Below the pieces are notes generated by a model. That model was not told the origin of the DNA and made no database searches. It was given only the letters and a program-made list of their open reading frames with translations. From Actinomycetota bacterium (GTDB taxonomy: Bacteria > Actinomycetota > Actinomycetes > Actinomycetales > Dermatophilaceae), in contig JAIUNK010000012.1 of NCBI GenBank assembly GCA_020161845.1, positions 1-64,000 of the forward strand: DNA of 64,000 nucleotides, in the 5' to 3' direction. Positions 22,976-40,874 of this stretch are shown one piece after another (position 1 is the first letter of the stretch; each line of letters opens with the position of its first letter). The position numbers were made by a program, and so were the translations under genes.

Positions 22976-23704
22976 GTGCCTATCGACGCCCCCCAGATCC
23001 CCCGGTTCCAGGCGCTGCGGCGCCTCTCCTTTGTCGTGCGCACCGTGCGGGAGATGCAGGGCCAGTTCCCCCGCGAGTGCAACATCTGCGGATTCCATGG
23101 CGGCTTCCTGCCGGGCGGGCGGCCGCCCCGGTACGACGCCAAATGCCCGCGGTGTCAGTCGGTGGAGCGGCACCGCCTCGTGGTGCTCGCGCTGGAGGAG
23201 CAGGGCCTGGACTGGTCCGGCGGCAGCGTCCTGCACTTCGCGCCGGAGCCCGCCATGGAGGCCTTCTTCCGGGCCCACGCCGGCACCTACATCTCCGCCG
23301 ACATCACCCCGGGGCGGGCCGATCGGCAACTGGACATCGAGAACATCGACATGCCCGAGCACAGCCTCGACGTCGTGGTCGCCTCGCACGTGCTGGAGCA
23401 CGTCGACGATCGGGCGGCCCTGCGCAGCCTGCATCGGGTGCTCAAGCCGGGCGGGCTGCTCGTGGCGCTGGTGCCGATCGTGGAGGCCTGGCCCACGACG
23501 TACGAGAACGCGGCCGTGGTGGACCCCAAGGAGCGCCTGCTGCACTTCGGCCAGGAGGATCACGTCCGCTATTACGGGCGTGACTTCGTCGATCGGCTCC
23601 GCGAGGGCGGCTTCGAGGTGACCGAGCGGGCCGGCACCGCGCCCGAATGCGTCCGGCTCGGCCTGATGCGGGGCGAGAAGGTCTTTCTCGGGCGCGCGTC
23701 CTGA
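22976..23704 (+). CDS. Class I SAM methyltransferase with N-terminal zinc ribbon, 242 aa
   Basis: Probably a small-molecule or glycan methyltransferase; the substrate is unknown. The N-terminal four-Cys ribbon is CNICGFHGGF followed by AKCPRCQSVERHR. The Rossmann region starts at SVLHFAPEPAMEAFF, an unusual motif I lacking the GxGxG loop. Later come DMPEHSLDVVVASHVLEHVD (motif II, with the LEHV signature) and LHRVLKPGGLLVALVPI. GTG at 22976 follows TAGACT by 6 nt. Proteins with this ribbon-plus-methyltransferase layout occur near surface-sugar genes; nothing of that kind is adjacent. Confidence 0.82.
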   Translation: MPIDAPQIPRFQALRRLSFVVRTVREMQGQFPRECNICGFHGGFLPGGRPPRYDAKCPRCQSVERHRLVVLALEEQGLDWSGGSVLHFAPEPAMEAFFRAHAGTYISADITPGRADRQLDIENIDMPEHSLDVVVASHVLEHVDDRAALRSLHRVLKPGGLLVALVPIVEAWPTTYENAAVVDPKERLLHFGQEDHVRYYGRDFVDRLREGGFEVTERAGTAPECVRLGLMRGEKVFLGRAS

Positions 23705-23855
23705 CGGCCCGCGGGCCGCGCCGCGCGCCGGCCCGGCCCCGAACGGCGCTGCCGGCGAGCCTGGTTGGATTTGGGTGCGAACCGTCACGTATGCTCTACC
23801 CCTGGACGCAACCCCTGGTCCTGGTCGGCGTGCCCGACGTGCCGGGGTGGTCCGT

Positions 23856-23928
23856 AGGGCAGTGGCTCAATTGGCAGAGCACCGGTCTCCAAAACCGGCG
23901 GTTGGGGGTTCGAGTCCCTCCTGCCCTG
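23856..23928 (+). tRNA. tRNA-Trp (anticodon CCA)
   Basis: A 73-nt cloverleaf. The acceptor arms AGGGCAG and CTGCCCT pair fully, the anticodon loop CTCCAAA (stem CCGGT/ACCGG) gives CCA, and the T arm is GGGGGTTCGAGTCCCTC. CCA is not encoded. It precedes secE by 131 bp, the standard actinobacterial tRNA-Trp-secE-nusG order. A GATTTGGG element at 23768 and TATGCT at 23790-23795 lie upstream, but their spacing does not make a good promoter. Confidence 0.95.
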
Positions 23929-24003
23929 CGAGAGAAGACCGTGGCCGTCGCGACAGCGGCGTCGCCGCGACCGCGCGACCATGCATGACGAGCAGCACGC
24001 CAC

Positions 24004-24036
24004 CGGCGCCACAGCACTGCACGCGCTGTGGCGCCG
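24004..24036 (+). terminator. Hairpin between tRNA-Trp and secE
   Basis: A perfect 12-bp stem (24004-24015 with 24025-24036) around a 9-nt loop, with no U tract. It ends 23 nt before the secE GTG, so it could end the tRNA transcript, act as a processing site, or be part of the secE leader. Confidence 0.6.
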
Positions 24037-24059
24037 ATGAGCGTAAGAAATGAGGGACG

Positions 24060-24338
24060 GTGGCCGACGACAGCCTCACGGGCGAAACCCGCCCCGCGGC
24101 GGAGCGCTCGAGGTCCGAGCGGCCGGCGGCCAAGCGAGGTGCGTTCGCCGCGCTGAGCTTGTTCGTCCGCCAGATCATCGACGAGCTGCGCAAGGTGGTC
24201 CGACCGACCCGTCGGGAGTGGCTGACCTACACGGGCGTGGTCATCGCCTTCGTGGTGGCGATCATGATCTTCGTGTTCGGCCTCGATCAGGGGTTCAGCA
24301 GGCTTGTCTTCTTCGTCTTCGCGGGCACCGGGTCCTAA
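24060..24338 (+). CDS. secE: Preprotein translocase subunit SecE, 92 aa
   Basis: The small essential clamp subunit of the SecYEG channel. A hydrophilic N-terminus precedes the conserved amphipathic helix [20 protein letters not shown] and a single membrane helix [20 protein letters not shown], the standard single-span actinobacterial form. GTG at 24060 has GAGGG just upstream. nusG follows after 62 bp. Confidence 0.95.
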   Translation: MADDSLTGETRPAAERSRSERPAAKRGAFAALSLFVRQIIDELRKVVRPTRREWLTYTGVVIAFVVAIMIFVFGLDQGFSRLVFFVFAGTGS

Positions 24339-24400
24339 CCGCCGCCCGACTCCGGCGGACCAGTGCCGCCCCCGACGTACGTAACGGAAAGGTCATTCTC

Positions 24401-25294
24401 GTGTCAGATCAGCGGACGCCCGGCTTCTCGGACGACCAGACCGACACCTTCGGCGTCGACGCGGATGTGGTCGAGGCGAGCCCTGCGGACCCGACCGACA
24501 CGACGGAGGACCTGCTGGCGGACGGTCCGGTCGAGGAGACCGAGGCGGTCGAGGAGACCGAGGAGGCCGAGGAGTCCGAGGTCGACGCCCCGGACGAGAT
24601 GGCCGACGAGATGGTGGCGGACGAGGCGACGGCGGAGGCCGCGGGCGCCGAGGCGCCGGACGAGCCCGCCGACGACATCGACGCCGAGGTGGACGAGGTC
24701 GCGGAACTGCGGACGTTGTTGCGCGGCCAGATCGGCGATTGGTATGTGGTGCACTCCTACGCCGGCTACGAGAACCGGGTCAAGGCGAACCTGGAGCAGC
24801 GCGCTCAGTCGTTGAACATGGAGGACTACATCTTCCAGGTCGAGGTGCCGATGGAGCAGGTCACCGAGATCAAGAACGGCCAGAAGAAGCTGGTACGCCG
24901 GGTGCGGATGCCCGGTTATGTGCTGGTCCGGATGGACCTGACCGACGAGAGCTGGGGCACGGTGCGGCACACCCCGGGCGTGACCGGGTTCGTCGGCAAC
25001 GCGTATTCGCCCGTGCCGCTGAGCCTCGACGAGGTCTTTTCCATGCTCGCCCCGACCGTGCAGGCCGAGCCGGCCGCGGGCGCCGCGAAGCAGGCCGCCC
25101 ACGCCGCCAGCTCCGGCGCGGCGCTCGACTTCGAGATCGGGGAGTCGGTCACCGTCATGGAGGGCCCGTTCGAGACCATGCCGGCCACGATCTCCGAGAT
25201 CATCCCGGAGACCCAGAAGCTCAAGGTTCTCGTGTCGATCTTCGGCCGCGAGACTCCCGTCGAACTGGCCTTCAACCAGGTCGCCAAGATTTGA
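24401..25294 (+). CDS. nusG: Transcription termination/antitermination factor NusG, 297 aa
   Basis: A transcription elongation factor bridging RNA polymerase to Rho or ribosomal protein S10. The NGN domain begins [20 protein letters not shown] (about residue 113) and contains [20 protein letters not shown]. The C-terminal KOW domain is [20 protein letters not shown] through [17 protein letters not shown]. An acidic low-complexity N-terminal extension of about 110 residues (repeated EETEEAEE-type blocks) makes it much longer than E. coli NusG (181 aa), as in other actinobacteria. The GTG start has GGAAAGG 8 nt upstream. A hairpin follows 5 nt after the stop. Confidence 0.95.
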   Translation: MSDQRTPGFSDDQTDTFGVDADVVEASPADPTDTTEDLLADGPVEETEAVEETEEAEESEVDAPDEMADEMVADEATAEAAGAEAPDEPADDIDAEVDEVAELRTLLRGQIGDWYVVHSYAGYENRVKANLEQRAQSLNMEDYIFQVEVPMEQVTEIKNGQKKLVRRVRMPGYVLVRMDLTDESWGTVRHTPGVTGFVGNAYSPVPLSLDEVFSMLAPTVQAEPAAGAAKQAAHAASSGAALDFEIGESVTVMEGPFETMPATISEIIPETQKLKVLVSIFGRETPVELAFNQVAKI

Positions 25295-25299
25295 CCTTC

Positions 25300-25322
25300 G
25301 GTCCGGGACCAGGTCCCGGACC
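25300..25322 (+). terminator. Hairpin between nusG and rplK
   Basis: A perfect 10-bp stem (25300-25309 with 25313-25322) around a CAG loop directly after the nusG stop, without a U tract. The 172-bp gap to rplK holds no obvious promoter, so partial read-through is likely. Confidence 0.65.
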
Positions 25323-25466
25323 GGCGGCCAACTCGGCGCGGCTCCCGTCGCGCCGACTGCACCACCGAATGGATCACCGCCGGAGCGGGGCAGCCGCCCC
25401 GCCCCGGACTGCAACCGGGTCATCGCCCACGGCGTCGGCCCACGAATCACAGTGAGGAGGAGGCAC

Positions 25467-25898
25467 ATGCCTCCGAAGAAGAAGGTCTCCGGCTACATCA
25501 AGTTGCAGATCCAGGCCGGCGCGGCCACCCCGGCCCCGCCCGTCGGTCCCGCGCTCGGACAGCACGGCGTCAACATCATGGAGTTCGTCAAGGCCTACAA
25601 CGCCGCGACCGAAAACCAGCGGGGCAACGTCATCCCCGTCGAGATCACCGTCTACGAGGACCGATCGTTCACCTTCGTCCTGAAGACGCCCCCGGCCGCG
25701 GAGATGATCAAGAAGGCCGCCGGTGTCCCCAAGGGGTCCGGCGAGCCGCACAAGACCAAGGTCGCGACCCTGACCCAGGACCAGGTTCGGGAGATCGCGC
25801 AGCAGAAGATGGTCGACCTCAACGCCAACGACGTCGAGGCGGCCATGAAGATCATCGCCGGCACGGCCCGGTCGATGGGCGTCACCGTCCAGGGCTGA
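25467..25898 (+). CDS. rplK: 50S ribosomal protein L11, 143 aa
   Basis: uL11 binds the GTPase-associated centre of 23S rRNA. The start [18 protein letters not shown] and the thiostrepton-site loop [20 protein letters not shown] are typical, and the C-terminal RNA-binding part ends [21 protein letters not shown] at 25467 is chosen over an upstream in-frame ATG at 25452 because GAGGAGGAGG precedes it at good spacing. Operon with rplA, which follows after 98 bp. Confidence 0.98.
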   Translation: MPPKKKVSGYIKLQIQAGAATPAPPVGPALGQHGVNIMEFVKAYNAATENQRGNVIPVEITVYEDRSFTFVLKTPPAAEMIKKAAGVPKGSGEPHKTKVATLTQDQVREIAQQKMVDLNANDVEAAMKIIAGTARSMGVTVQG

Positions 25899-25909
25899 CC
25901 CTGGCGCCG

Positions 25910-25932
25910 CACCGTCCGGGCCCCGGACGGTG
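25910..25932 (+). terminator. Hairpin between rplK and rplA
   Basis: A perfect 10-bp stem (25910-25919 with 25923-25932) around a 3-nt loop, 12 nt after the rplK stop. No U tract. rplA follows with only a 64-nt gap, so the hairpin more likely tunes or stabilises the message than ends it. Confidence 0.55.
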
Positions 25933-25996
25933 TTCCCAGTGGCGGGGCCGCGCTGGCCCGGACCACGACTCCACGACAGAACCACCAGGAGCAGCA

Positions 25997-26713
25997 GTGA
26001 AGCGCAGCAAGTCCTACCGGGCGTCCGCCGAGAAGATCGCGGCCGACACGCTCTACGGCCCCCTGGCCGCCGTCCGGCTCGCCAAGGAGACCAGCACGAC
26101 GAAGTACGACGCGACCGTCGAGGTCGCCCTGCGGTTGGGGGTCGACCCGCGCAAGGCCGACCAGATGGTGCGCGGCACCGTGAACCTGCCGCACGGGACG
26201 GGCAAGACCGCCCGAGTGCTGGTCTTCGCCAATGGCGCCAACGCCGAAGCCGCCACGGCCGCCGGGGCGGATTACGTCGGCTCCGACGACATGATCGCGA
26301 AGATCCAGGGCGGCTGGCTCGACTTCGACGCCGTGGTGGCCACCCCGGACCTGATGGGCAAGGTCGGCCGGCTGGGCAAGGTGCTCGGCCCGCGGGGCCT
26401 GATGCCGAACCCGAAGACCGGCACGGTGACCATGGACGTCGCCAAGGCCGTCACCGACATCAAGGGCGGCAAGATCGAGTTCCGCGTCGACAAGCACTCC
26501 AACCTGCACTTCATCATCGGCAAGACGTCCTTCGACGACGCGGCCCTGGTGGAGAACTATGCGGCGGCGATGGAAGAGGTCCAGCGGCTCAAGCCGTCGG
26601 CCAGCAAGGGCCGCTACCTGCTCAAGGCGACCATGTCGACCACGATGGGGCCCGGGATCCCGTTGGACCACACCAAGACCCGCAACCTGATGAGCGACGA
26701 GGCGACCGTCTGA
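25997..26713 (+). CDS. rplA: 50S ribosomal protein L1, 238 aa
   Basis: uL1 forms the mobile L1 stalk and, in many bacteria, represses its own operon. Conserved blocks include [38 protein letters not shown], the [18 protein letters not shown] signature and [22 protein letters not shown] at 25997 has AGGAG 6 nt upstream. A 16-bp hairpin after the stop ends the rplKA unit. Confidence 0.98.
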   Translation: MKRSKSYRASAEKIAADTLYGPLAAVRLAKETSTTKYDATVEVALRLGVDPRKADQMVRGTVNLPHGTGKTARVLVFANGANAEAATAAGADYVGSDDMIAKIQGGWLDFDAVVATPDLMGKVGRLGKVLGPRGLMPNPKTGTVTMDVAKAVTDIKGGKIEFRVDKHSNLHFIIGKTSFDDAALVENYAAAMEEVQRLKPSASKGRYLLKATMSTTMGPGIPLDHTKTRNLMSDEATV

Positions 26714-26739
26714 CGGTCCGTCCTCCCGCTGGGCACGCC

Positions 26740-26775
26740 CGCTGCGCCGCACCGATCTCTCGGTGCGGCGCAGCG
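26740..26775 (+). terminator. rplKA terminator hairpin
   Basis: A perfect 16-bp stem (26740-26755 with 26760-26775) with a TCTC loop, 26 nt after the rplA stop and 23 nt before the -35 of the rplJ promoter. No U tract follows. Its position between two operons argues for termination. Confidence 0.75.
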
Positions 26776-26798
26776 GCGTTCGAGGGCAAGGCGGCGAT

Positions 26799-26828
26799 TT
26801 GGTCGGGGTGGGGGTGCCCGGATAACCT
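26799..26828 (+). promoter_or_regulatory. rplJ-rplL promoter
   Basis: TTGGTC (26799-26804, within GATTTGGTC), an 18-bp spacer and TAACCT (26823-26828). The rpsL promoter at 36280 has the same two hexamers with a 17-bp spacer. Transcription from about 26835 would include the structured leader before rplJ. Confidence 0.8.
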
Positions 26829-26831
26829 GTA

Positions 26832-26990
26832 CCCCGACCCATGACCGCCGGTCGTCGCTGCGGGGCTGTTCAGGCCCCGAAGTGACCGAAGGTCCCCGCA
26901 TCGTTCGGGGCGTCCAGCGCAGGCCACGACGTACGAACTCAGCCGCCTCGCGGCGAGCGTGCTCCCGTGCCCTGCGCCGGGAGCCTTTTT
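26832..26990 (+). ncRNA. L10 leader RNA with attenuator
   Basis: The 5' leader of rplJ is rich in stems: GGGGC/GCCCC (about 26861-26879), CCCCG/CGGGG (about 26894-26910) and GCCGC/GCGGC (26942-26955). It ends in a true intrinsic terminator, stem GCTCCCG/CGGGAGC (26961-26967 with 26978-26984), followed by C and five U (26986-26990). GCGCAGG (26917-26923) is complementary to CCTGCGC in the terminator loop (26971-26977), and pairing extends into the 3' arm, so an antiterminator is possible. L10-L12 binding to such leaders is established; which fold L10 favours here is inference. The rest of the 328-bp gap holds the promoter and the rplA terminator. Confidence 0.78.
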
Positions 26991-27041
26991 CGTGTTCCGT
27001 GGGGGCCATCCGGGTGCCGGCACACCAGAGAAGGAGGCCCC

Positions 27042-27725
27042 ATGGCGACGCCGCAGAAGCAGGCAGCCATCGCCGAGCTCACGGACAGGTTCCGCGAGTC
27101 CGGTGCGGCCGTTCTCACCGAGTACCGCGGGTTGACCGTGGCGCAGCTCAAGGAGCTGCGGAACTCGCTGCGTGCGAACGGTTCGTACGCCGTGGTCAAG
27201 AACACGCTGACCGACATCGCCGCGAAGGAGGCCGGAGTCACGGCCTTCGAGGGGCAGCTGACCGGTCCCTCCGCGATCGCCTTCATCACCGGTGACCCGG
27301 TGGAGGCGGCCAAGAGCCTGCGTGACTTTGCCAAGGCGCACCCCCTCCTCGTCATCAAGGGCGGCTATCTCGAGGGCAAGCCGCTCTCCGCCGAGGAGAT
27401 CACCAAGCTCGCGGACCTTGAGTCTCGCGAGGTTCTGCTGGCGAAGCTTGCCGGTGCCATGAAGGCGTCGCTGAGCAACGCCGTCTACCTGTTCGCGGCC
27501 CCGTTGTCGCAGTTCGCTGCGACCGTCGACGCGCTGCGCGCCAAGGTCGAGGAGCAGGGTGGCGCGGCCGCTGCGGCTCCCGCCGAGGCTGCCCAGGATG
27601 CCGCGGCATCGCAGGACGCCGAGGCCGCGCAGGACGCGCCGGCACCGGCGGCTCCGCAGGACACGGACACCCCGGCCGAGGACTCGGCCACCGCAGCCGT
27701 CGCCGAGGGTGGCGACGCGTCCTGA
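27042..27725 (+). CDS. rplJ: 50S ribosomal protein L10, 227 aa
   Basis: uL10 anchors L7/L12 dimers to the ribosomal stalk and autoregulates the operon through the leader RNA. The N-terminal rRNA-binding domain starts [20 protein letters not shown] and contains [20 protein letters not shown]; the helical L12-docking part includes [20 protein letters not shown]. After about residue 175 an Ala/Glu/Asp-rich tail of some 50 residues extends beyond the usual 165-175, a low-complexity feature of several actinobacterial proteins here. ATG at 27042 has AAGGAGG 6 nt upstream. Confidence 0.97.
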   Translation: MATPQKQAAIAELTDRFRESGAAVLTEYRGLTVAQLKELRNSLRANGSYAVVKNTLTDIAAKEAGVTAFEGQLTGPSAIAFITGDPVEAAKSLRDFAKAHPLLVIKGGYLEGKPLSAEEITKLADLESREVLLAKLAGAMKASLSNAVYLFAAPLSQFAATVDALRAKVEEQGGAAAAAPAEAAQDAAASQDAEAAQDAPAPAAPQDTDTPAEDSATAAVAEGGDAS

Positions 27726-27785
27726 CTCAGGTCGGGACATTCTCATCAACGCCATCCCCGGCAGAAGTAATGGAAGGAAGCCACC

Positions 27786-28178
27786 ATGGCCAAGCTCAGC
27801 ACCGAAGAGCTCCTTGACGCGTTCAAGGAGATGACCCTCATCGAGCTCTCCGAGTTCGTGAAGCAGTTCGAGGAGACGTTCGACGTCAAGGCCGCGGCCC
27901 CGATGATGGGTGCCGTCATGGCCGCCCCCGGTGGTGGCGGCGACGCCGCGCCGGCCGAGGAGGAGCAGGACGAGTTCGACGTCATGCTGATGGCGGCGGG
28001 CGAGAAGAAGATCCAGGTCATCAAGGAGGTCCGCGCCCTGACGAGCCTGGGCCTGAAGGAGGCCAAGGACCTCGTCGACGGGGCCCCGAAGCCGGTCCTG
28101 GAGAAGGTCGACAAGGACACCGCGGAGAAGGCCAAGGCGGCCCTCGAGGGCGCCGGAGCCACGGTCGAGCTCAAGTGA
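27786..28178 (+). CDS. rplL: 50S ribosomal protein L7/L12, 130 aa
   Basis: bL12 is the multicopy stalk protein that recruits translation GTPases. The N-terminal dimerisation helices ([20 protein letters not shown]), an Ala/Gly hinge (about 38-55) and the C-terminal domain with [20 protein letters not shown] and [16 protein letters not shown] are complete. ATG at 27786 has GAAGGAAG upstream; 60 nt separate it from rplJ. A hairpin follows 24 nt after the stop. Confidence 0.98.
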   Translation: MAKLSTEELLDAFKEMTLIELSEFVKQFEETFDVKAAAPMMGAVMAAPGGGGDAAPAEEEQDEFDVMLMAAGEKKIQVIKEVRALTSLGLKEAKDLVDGAPKPVLEKVDKDTAEKAKAALEGAGATVELK

Positions 28179-28202
28179 GCTGACTTCTCCGATCATCCGC
28201 GC

Positions 28203-28235
28203 ACCGGGCCGGCTCCCTTCGGGGGCCGGCCCGGT
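28203..28235 (+). terminator. Hairpin after rplL
   Basis: ACCGGGCCGGC (28203-28213) pairs with GCCGGCCCGGT (28225-28235) around an 11-nt inner part that can itself pair partly. No U tract. It separates rplJL from the rpoBC promoter and may act as a partial terminator that lowers read-through into rpoB. Confidence 0.7.
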
Positions 28236-28460
28236 GGTGTGTCGGCACGGCGTACAACAGCGCAGATAACCTTGACGACCGCCCAGTCACCACGGCATCC
28301 TCGTGTCCTGGCGCTGGTTCTCCACGGGCCCGGCCTCAGAAGAGACCCGCACCCGTTCCCGGCGCGCCCGGATGCGTGCGGACGCCCTGTCGGGCACGAT
28401 CGGGCTGGCGGCGCCTGGGTCGGGTGGCGGGGGCGAGTCTCGGTGTGGCGGTACGGCGAT

Positions 28461-28489
28461 TTGTCTCCCCTCGACGCCACAGGTATGCT
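28461..28489 (+). promoter_or_regulatory. rpoB-rpoC promoter
   Basis: TTGTCT (28461-28466, inside GATTTGTCT), a 17-bp spacer and TATGCT (28484-28489). The 490-bp gap between rplL and rpoB holds the rplL hairpin, this promoter and a leader of about 170 nt with no obvious coding region. The strength of the match supports a dedicated rpoBC promoter. Confidence 0.78.
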
Positions 28490-28668
28490 GTCGCTTTGCG
28501 CTGCCCCACTCTGTGCAGCCGGCGACATCGTGGCCGTCCCCACCGGTCTGACCAGCACGTGACCTGCAATAACGTGCCGTGTCTCGGACCGAGTGGACGC
28601 GCGTGCTGGCGCAGGTGGGGAAGAGCGCCGACCGCCGACTGTGAAAAAGGCCCGTGGAAGGACCCTCC

Positions 28669-32154
<3,486 letters not shown>

Positions 32155-32283
32155 CGGTTCGGCCGCGGCGGATGGGGTCAGCCCCCGTCCGCCGCGGCCG
32201 GCCCCGACGCCGTATGGCGGGATCATTCCGCCTTCCCTGACCGTTCAGACCAGCTATTACGTAGCGAGATAAGGACTGACAGC

Positions 32284-36174
<3,891 letters not shown>

Positions 36175-36190
36175 TCGCCCGCCGCACGCA

Positions 36191-36228
36191 CGCGGGGCCG
36201 CTCACCTGCTCGGGTGGGCGGCCCCGCG
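36191..36228 (+). terminator. rpoBC terminator hairpin
   Basis: Stem of 16 bp with one G-U/mismatch position (36191-36206 with 36213-36228) around a TGCTCG loop, 16 nt after the rpoC stop. No U tract. The rpsL promoter begins about 50 nt further on. Confidence 0.75.
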
Positions 36229-36279
36229 GCGTCGTACGGCGTCCCCCACGGCCACCAACGCGCTGGGCCGGCAGGGGAT

Positions 36280-36308
36280 TTGGTCAGGCCAGGGCCGGAC
36301 GGTAACCT
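36280..36308 (+). promoter_or_regulatory. str operon promoter (rpsL-rpsG-fusA-tuf)
   Basis: TTGGTC (36280-36285, within GATTTGGTC), a 17-bp spacer and TAACCT (36303-36308). Immediately after it GGGAC-GGCAT-GTCCC (36309-36323) can fold as a small stem at the 5' end of the RNA. The rest of the 348-bp gap between rpoC and rpsL is the rpoBC terminator and a leader of about 200 nt without a recognisable gene. Confidence 0.8.
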
Positions 36309-36522
36309 GGGACGGCATGTCCCGGGTCCATCGACGGTCCGGGCTGTCCTCTCGCCGGGCAGTCGGCGCTTCCCACGGACGCAACGCGGTCACCATCGCC
36401 GCATGTCCGCAGGTCGCCGGCAGTGCAGGGGAGAGCACCGCGGGTGGCCCACCGGGTCGCGCGTGGCATCACGAGGAAGGCCGGCACGATGGCCGGCCAC
36501 GACCAGGGAACACGGAGACTAC

Positions 36523-36897
36523 GTGCCAACGATCAACCAGCTCGTCCGAAAGGGGCGGCAGGACAAGGCCAACAAGGCCAAGACTCCCGCGCTCAAGGGC
36601 AGCCCGCAGCGGCGGGGTGTCTGCACCCGCGTCTACACCACCACGCCCAAGAAGCCGAACTCGGCGCTGCGCAAGGTCGCTCGCGTCAAGTTGACCTCGG
36701 GTATCGAGGTCACGGCGTACATCCCCGGCGTCGGCCACAACCTGCAGGAGCACTCCATCGTGCTCGTCCGCGGCGGCCGAGTGAAGGACCTGCCGGGCGT
36801 CCGGTACAAGATCATCCGCGGCTCCCTGGACACCCAAGGTGTGAAGAACCGCAAGCAGGCGCGCAGCCGGTACGGCGCAAAGATGGAGAAGAAGTAA
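36523..36897 (+). CDS. rpsL: 30S ribosomal protein S12, 124 aa
   Basis: uS12 is the decoding-centre protein in which streptomycin-resistance mutations arise. The start [20 protein letters not shown] and loops [12 protein letters not shown] and [17 protein letters not shown] have the sensitive lysines. GTG at 36523 has GGAGA 6 nt upstream. The stop overlaps the rpsG ATG by one base (TAATG). Confidence 0.98.
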   Translation: MPTINQLVRKGRQDKANKAKTPALKGSPQRRGVCTRVYTTTPKKPNSALRKVARVKLTSGIEVTAYIPGVGHNLQEHSIVLVRGGRVKDLPGVRYKIIRGSLDTQGVKNRKQARSRYGAKMEKK

Positions 36898-37367
36898 TGC
36901 CGCGCAAGGGTCCCGCCCCGAAGCGTCCCCTGGTCGTCGACCCGGTCTACGGGTCGCCGCTGGTGACGCAGCTCGTCAACAAGATCCTGCTGGACGGCAA
37001 GAAGTCGATCGCCGAGCGGATCGTGTACGGCGCCCTGGAAGGGTGCCGGGAGAAGACCGGTACCGACCCGGTCGTCACCCTCAAGCGCGCCCTGGACAAC
37101 GTCAAGCCGACCCTGGAGGTCCGCAGCCGTCGCGTCGGTGGGGCGACCTACCAGGTGCCGGTCGAGGTTCGGCAGGGTCGGTCGACCACGCTCGCGCTGC
37201 GCTGGCTGGTCGGCTACAGCCGGCAGCGCCGCGAAAAGACGATGACCGAGCGCCTGATGAACGAGATCCTGGACGCGAGCAACGGGCTCGGTGCCTCGGT
37301 GAAGAAGCGCGAGGACACTCACAAGATGGCCGAGTCCAACAAGGCCTTCGCGCACTACCGCTGGTAG
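36897..37367 (+). CDS. rpsG: 30S ribosomal protein S7, 156 aa
   Basis: uS7 organises the head of the 30S subunit and contacts E-site t[23 protein letters not shown] and the central [20 protein letters not shown] and [20 protein letters not shown] blocks are conserved; it ends [13 protein letters not shown], the usual actinobacterial C-terminus. The one-base overlap with rpsL implies coupled translation. fusA follows after 52 nt. Confidence 0.98.
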   Translation: MPRKGPAPKRPLVVDPVYGSPLVTQLVNKILLDGKKSIAERIVYGALEGCREKTGTDPVVTLKRALDNVKPTLEVRSRRVGGATYQVPVEVRQGRSTTLALRWLVGYSRQRREKTMTERLMNEILDASNGLGASVKKREDTHKMAESNKAFAHYRW

Positions 37368-37419
37368 TCGGCCGGCAGTCCGCATCCCACGCACCGCACG
37401 AGACGAGACGAGAGATCTA

Positions 37420-39522
37420 GTGGCACTCGATGTCCTGACGGACCTGAGCAAGGTCCGCAATATCGGCATCATGGCGCACATCGACGCCGGCAAGACGACC
37501 GTCACCGAGCGCATCCTGTTCTACACCGGGATCAACTACAAGATCGGTGAGACGCACGATGGTGCGTCGACCATGGACTGGATGGAGCAGGAGGCGGAGC
37601 GCGGCATCACCATCACGTCCGCCGCGACGACCTGTTTCTGGAAGGACAACCAGGTCAACATCATCGACACGCCCGGCCACGTCGACTTCACGGTCGAGGT
37701 CGAGCGGTCGTTGCGGGTGCTCGATGGCGCCGTGGCCGTCTTCGACGGCAAGGAGGGCGTCGAGCCCCAGTCCGAGACGGTGTGGCGGCAGGCGGACAAG
37801 TACGACGTCCCGCGGATCTGCTTCGTCAACAAGATGGACAAGCTCGGCGCGGACTTCTTCTTCACCGTGAAGACGATCATCGACCGGCTCGGTGCGACCC
37901 CACTGGTCATGCAACTGCCGATCGGTGCGGAGAACACCTTCAGCGGGGTCGTCGACCTGATCACGATGAAGGCGTTCGTGTGGCACGGCGATGTCACCAA
38001 GGGCGAGGACTACGCGATCGAGGAGATCCCGGAGGATCTGCTCGAGCAGGCCGAGCAATACCGCCACGAGCTGGTCGAGAAGGTCGCCGAGGCCGACGAC
38101 GCCCTCATGGAGAAATACCTCGAGGGTGAGGAACTCAGCATCGCCGAGCTGAAGGCCGGCATCCGCAAGATGACCATCTCCTCTGAGGTCTACCCGGTGT
38201 TCTGCGGGTCCGCGTTCAAGAACAAGGGCGTGCAGCCCATGCTCGACGCGGTCGTGGACTACCTGCCCTCGCCCCTGGACGTGCCGGCCATCGTCGGCCA
38301 CGACCCCAAGGACGAGACCAAGGAGGTCGTGCGGCACGCCGATGCCAACGAGCCGTTCGCGGGCCTGGCGTTCAAGGTGGTCAGCCACCCCTTCTTCGGC
38401 CGGCTCACCTATGTGCGCGTCTACTCGGGTCACATTGCGGCCGGGCAACCGGTCTACAACGCGACCAAGCAGAAGAAGGAACGCATCGGCAAGCTGTTCC
38501 AGATGCACGCGAACAAGGAAAACCCCGTGGACTCGGTGAGCGCGGGCCACATCTACGCGATGATCGGCCTCAAGGACACCACCACCGGAGACACCCTGTG
38601 CGACATGCAGCAGCACGTCGTTCTGGAGTCGATGTCCTTCCCGGACCCGGTCATCAACGTGGCCATCGAACCCAAGACGAAGGGTGACCAGGAGAAGCTC
38701 TCCACGGCGATCCAGAAGCTCGCCGAGGAGGACCCGACCTTCCAGGTCGAGCTCGACCAGGAGACCGGCCAGACCATCATCAAGGGCATGGGCGAGCTCC
38801 ACCTGGACATCCTGGTCGATCGCATGCGCCGCGAGTTCAAGGTCGAGGCCAACGTCGGCAAGCCGCAGGTGGCCTACCGCGAGACCATCCGCAAGACGGT
38901 GGAGAAGCACGACTACACCCACAAGAAGCAGACCGGTGGGTCGGGTCAGTACGCGAAGATCCAGGTCACCTACGCTCCGCTGGAGACCACCGAGGGCGCG
39001 ATGTACGAGTTCGAGAACAAGGTCACCGGTGGCCGCGTTCCGCGCGAATACATCCCCAGCGTCGACCACGGCATCCAGGACGCCTTGCAGGTCGGCGTGC
39101 TTGCCGGATATCCCGTCGTCGGCGTGAAAGCCACCCTGCTCGACGGGGCGGCCCACGACGTCGACTCCTCGGAGATGGCGTTCAAGATAGCCGGCTCCAT
39201 GTGCACCAAGGAGGCCCTGCGTCGGGCCGAACCGGTGCTCCTGGAGCCGATGATGGCCGTCGAGGTGCGTACGCCCGAGGAATACATGGGCGACGTCATC
39301 GGCGACCTCAACAGCCGCCGTGGCCACATCCAGGCCATGGACGACATCAGCGGCGCCAAGTCCGTCCGGGCGCTCGTGCCGCTGTCGGAGATGTTCGGCT
39401 ACGTCGGCGACCTGCGCTCCAAGACGCAGGGGCGGGCGAACTACACGATGCAGTTCGACTCGTACGCCGAGGTTCCCCGGAACGTCTCGGACGAGATCGT
39501 CAAAAAGATGCGTGGTGAGTGA
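37420..39522 (+). CDS. fusA: Elongation factor G, 700 aa
   Basis: The translocase GTPase of protein synthesis. G1 is [21 protein letters not shown]3 is [20 protein letters not shown], and G4 is [12 protein letters not shown]. Domain IV shows the [20 protein letters not shown] loop and the C-terminus contains [23 protein letters not shown] at 37420 has only a weak purine stretch before it, so initiation may rely on coupling from rpsG. Full length; the str operon continues into tuf. Confidence 0.98.
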   Translation: MALDVLTDLSKVRNIGIMAHIDAGKTTVTERILFYTGINYKIGETHDGASTMDWMEQEAERGITITSAATTCFWKDNQVNIIDTPGHVDFTVEVERSLRVLDGAVAVFDGKEGVEPQSETVWRQADKYDVPRICFVNKMDKLGADFFFTVKTIIDRLGATPLVMQLPIGAENTFSGVVDLITMKAFVWHGDVTKGEDYAIEEIPEDLLEQAEQYRHELVEKVAEADDALMEKYLEGEELSIAELKAGIRKMTISSEVYPVFCGSAFKNKGVQPMLDAVVDYLPSPLDVPAIVGHDPKDETKEVVRHADANEPFAGLAFKVVSHPFFGRLTYVRVYSGHIAAGQPVYNATKQKKERIGKLFQMHANKENPVDSVSAGHIYAMIGLKDTTTGDTLCDMQQHVVLESMSFPDPVINVAIEPKTKGDQEKLSTAIQKLAEEDPTFQVELDQETGQTIIKGMGELHLDILVDRMRREFKVEANVGKPQVAYRETIRKTVEKHDYTHKKQTGGSGQYAKIQVTYAPLETTEGAMYEFENKVTGGRVPREYIPSVDHGIQDALQVGVLAGYPVVGVKATLLDGAAHDVDSSEMAFKIAGSMCTKEALRRAEPVLLEPMMAVEVRTPEEYMGDVIGDLNSRRGHIQAMDDISGAKSVRALVPLSEMFGYVGDLRSKTQGRANYTMQFDSYAEVPRNVSDEIVKKMRGE

Positions 39523-39538
39523 CGCGTCAGGAGCCGGG

Positions 39539-39544
39539 TAGACT
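39539..39544 (+). promoter_or_regulatory. Possible internal tuf promoter (-10 only)
   Basis: TAGACT at 39539-39544, preceded by GGG, lies 17 nt after the fusA stop and 115 nt before tuf. A -35 is not evident. Extra tuf transcription independent of fusA is common, so this is a reasonable but unproven site. Confidence 0.45.
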
Positions 39545-39659
39545 TTCCCGCTGACGCATCGCACGTCGTATCAACCAGGCACCATCCCCACCAAGAAAGA
39601 CGTCGCCACGTCCAGCCGGCGTACGGCGTTGAAACACCAAGTCCAACAGGAGGACCCCA

Positions 39660-40853
<1,194 letters not shown>

Positions 40854-40874
40854 TCTGAGGGCCGCGAGGCAGGC

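Noticed and set aside
23768-23795. tRNA-Trp promoter built from GATTTGGG and TATGCT
   Set aside because: The elements are only 13 bp apart when aligned like the other GATTT promoters, and the alternative TTGGAT gives 19 bp, so I do not list it as a promoter.
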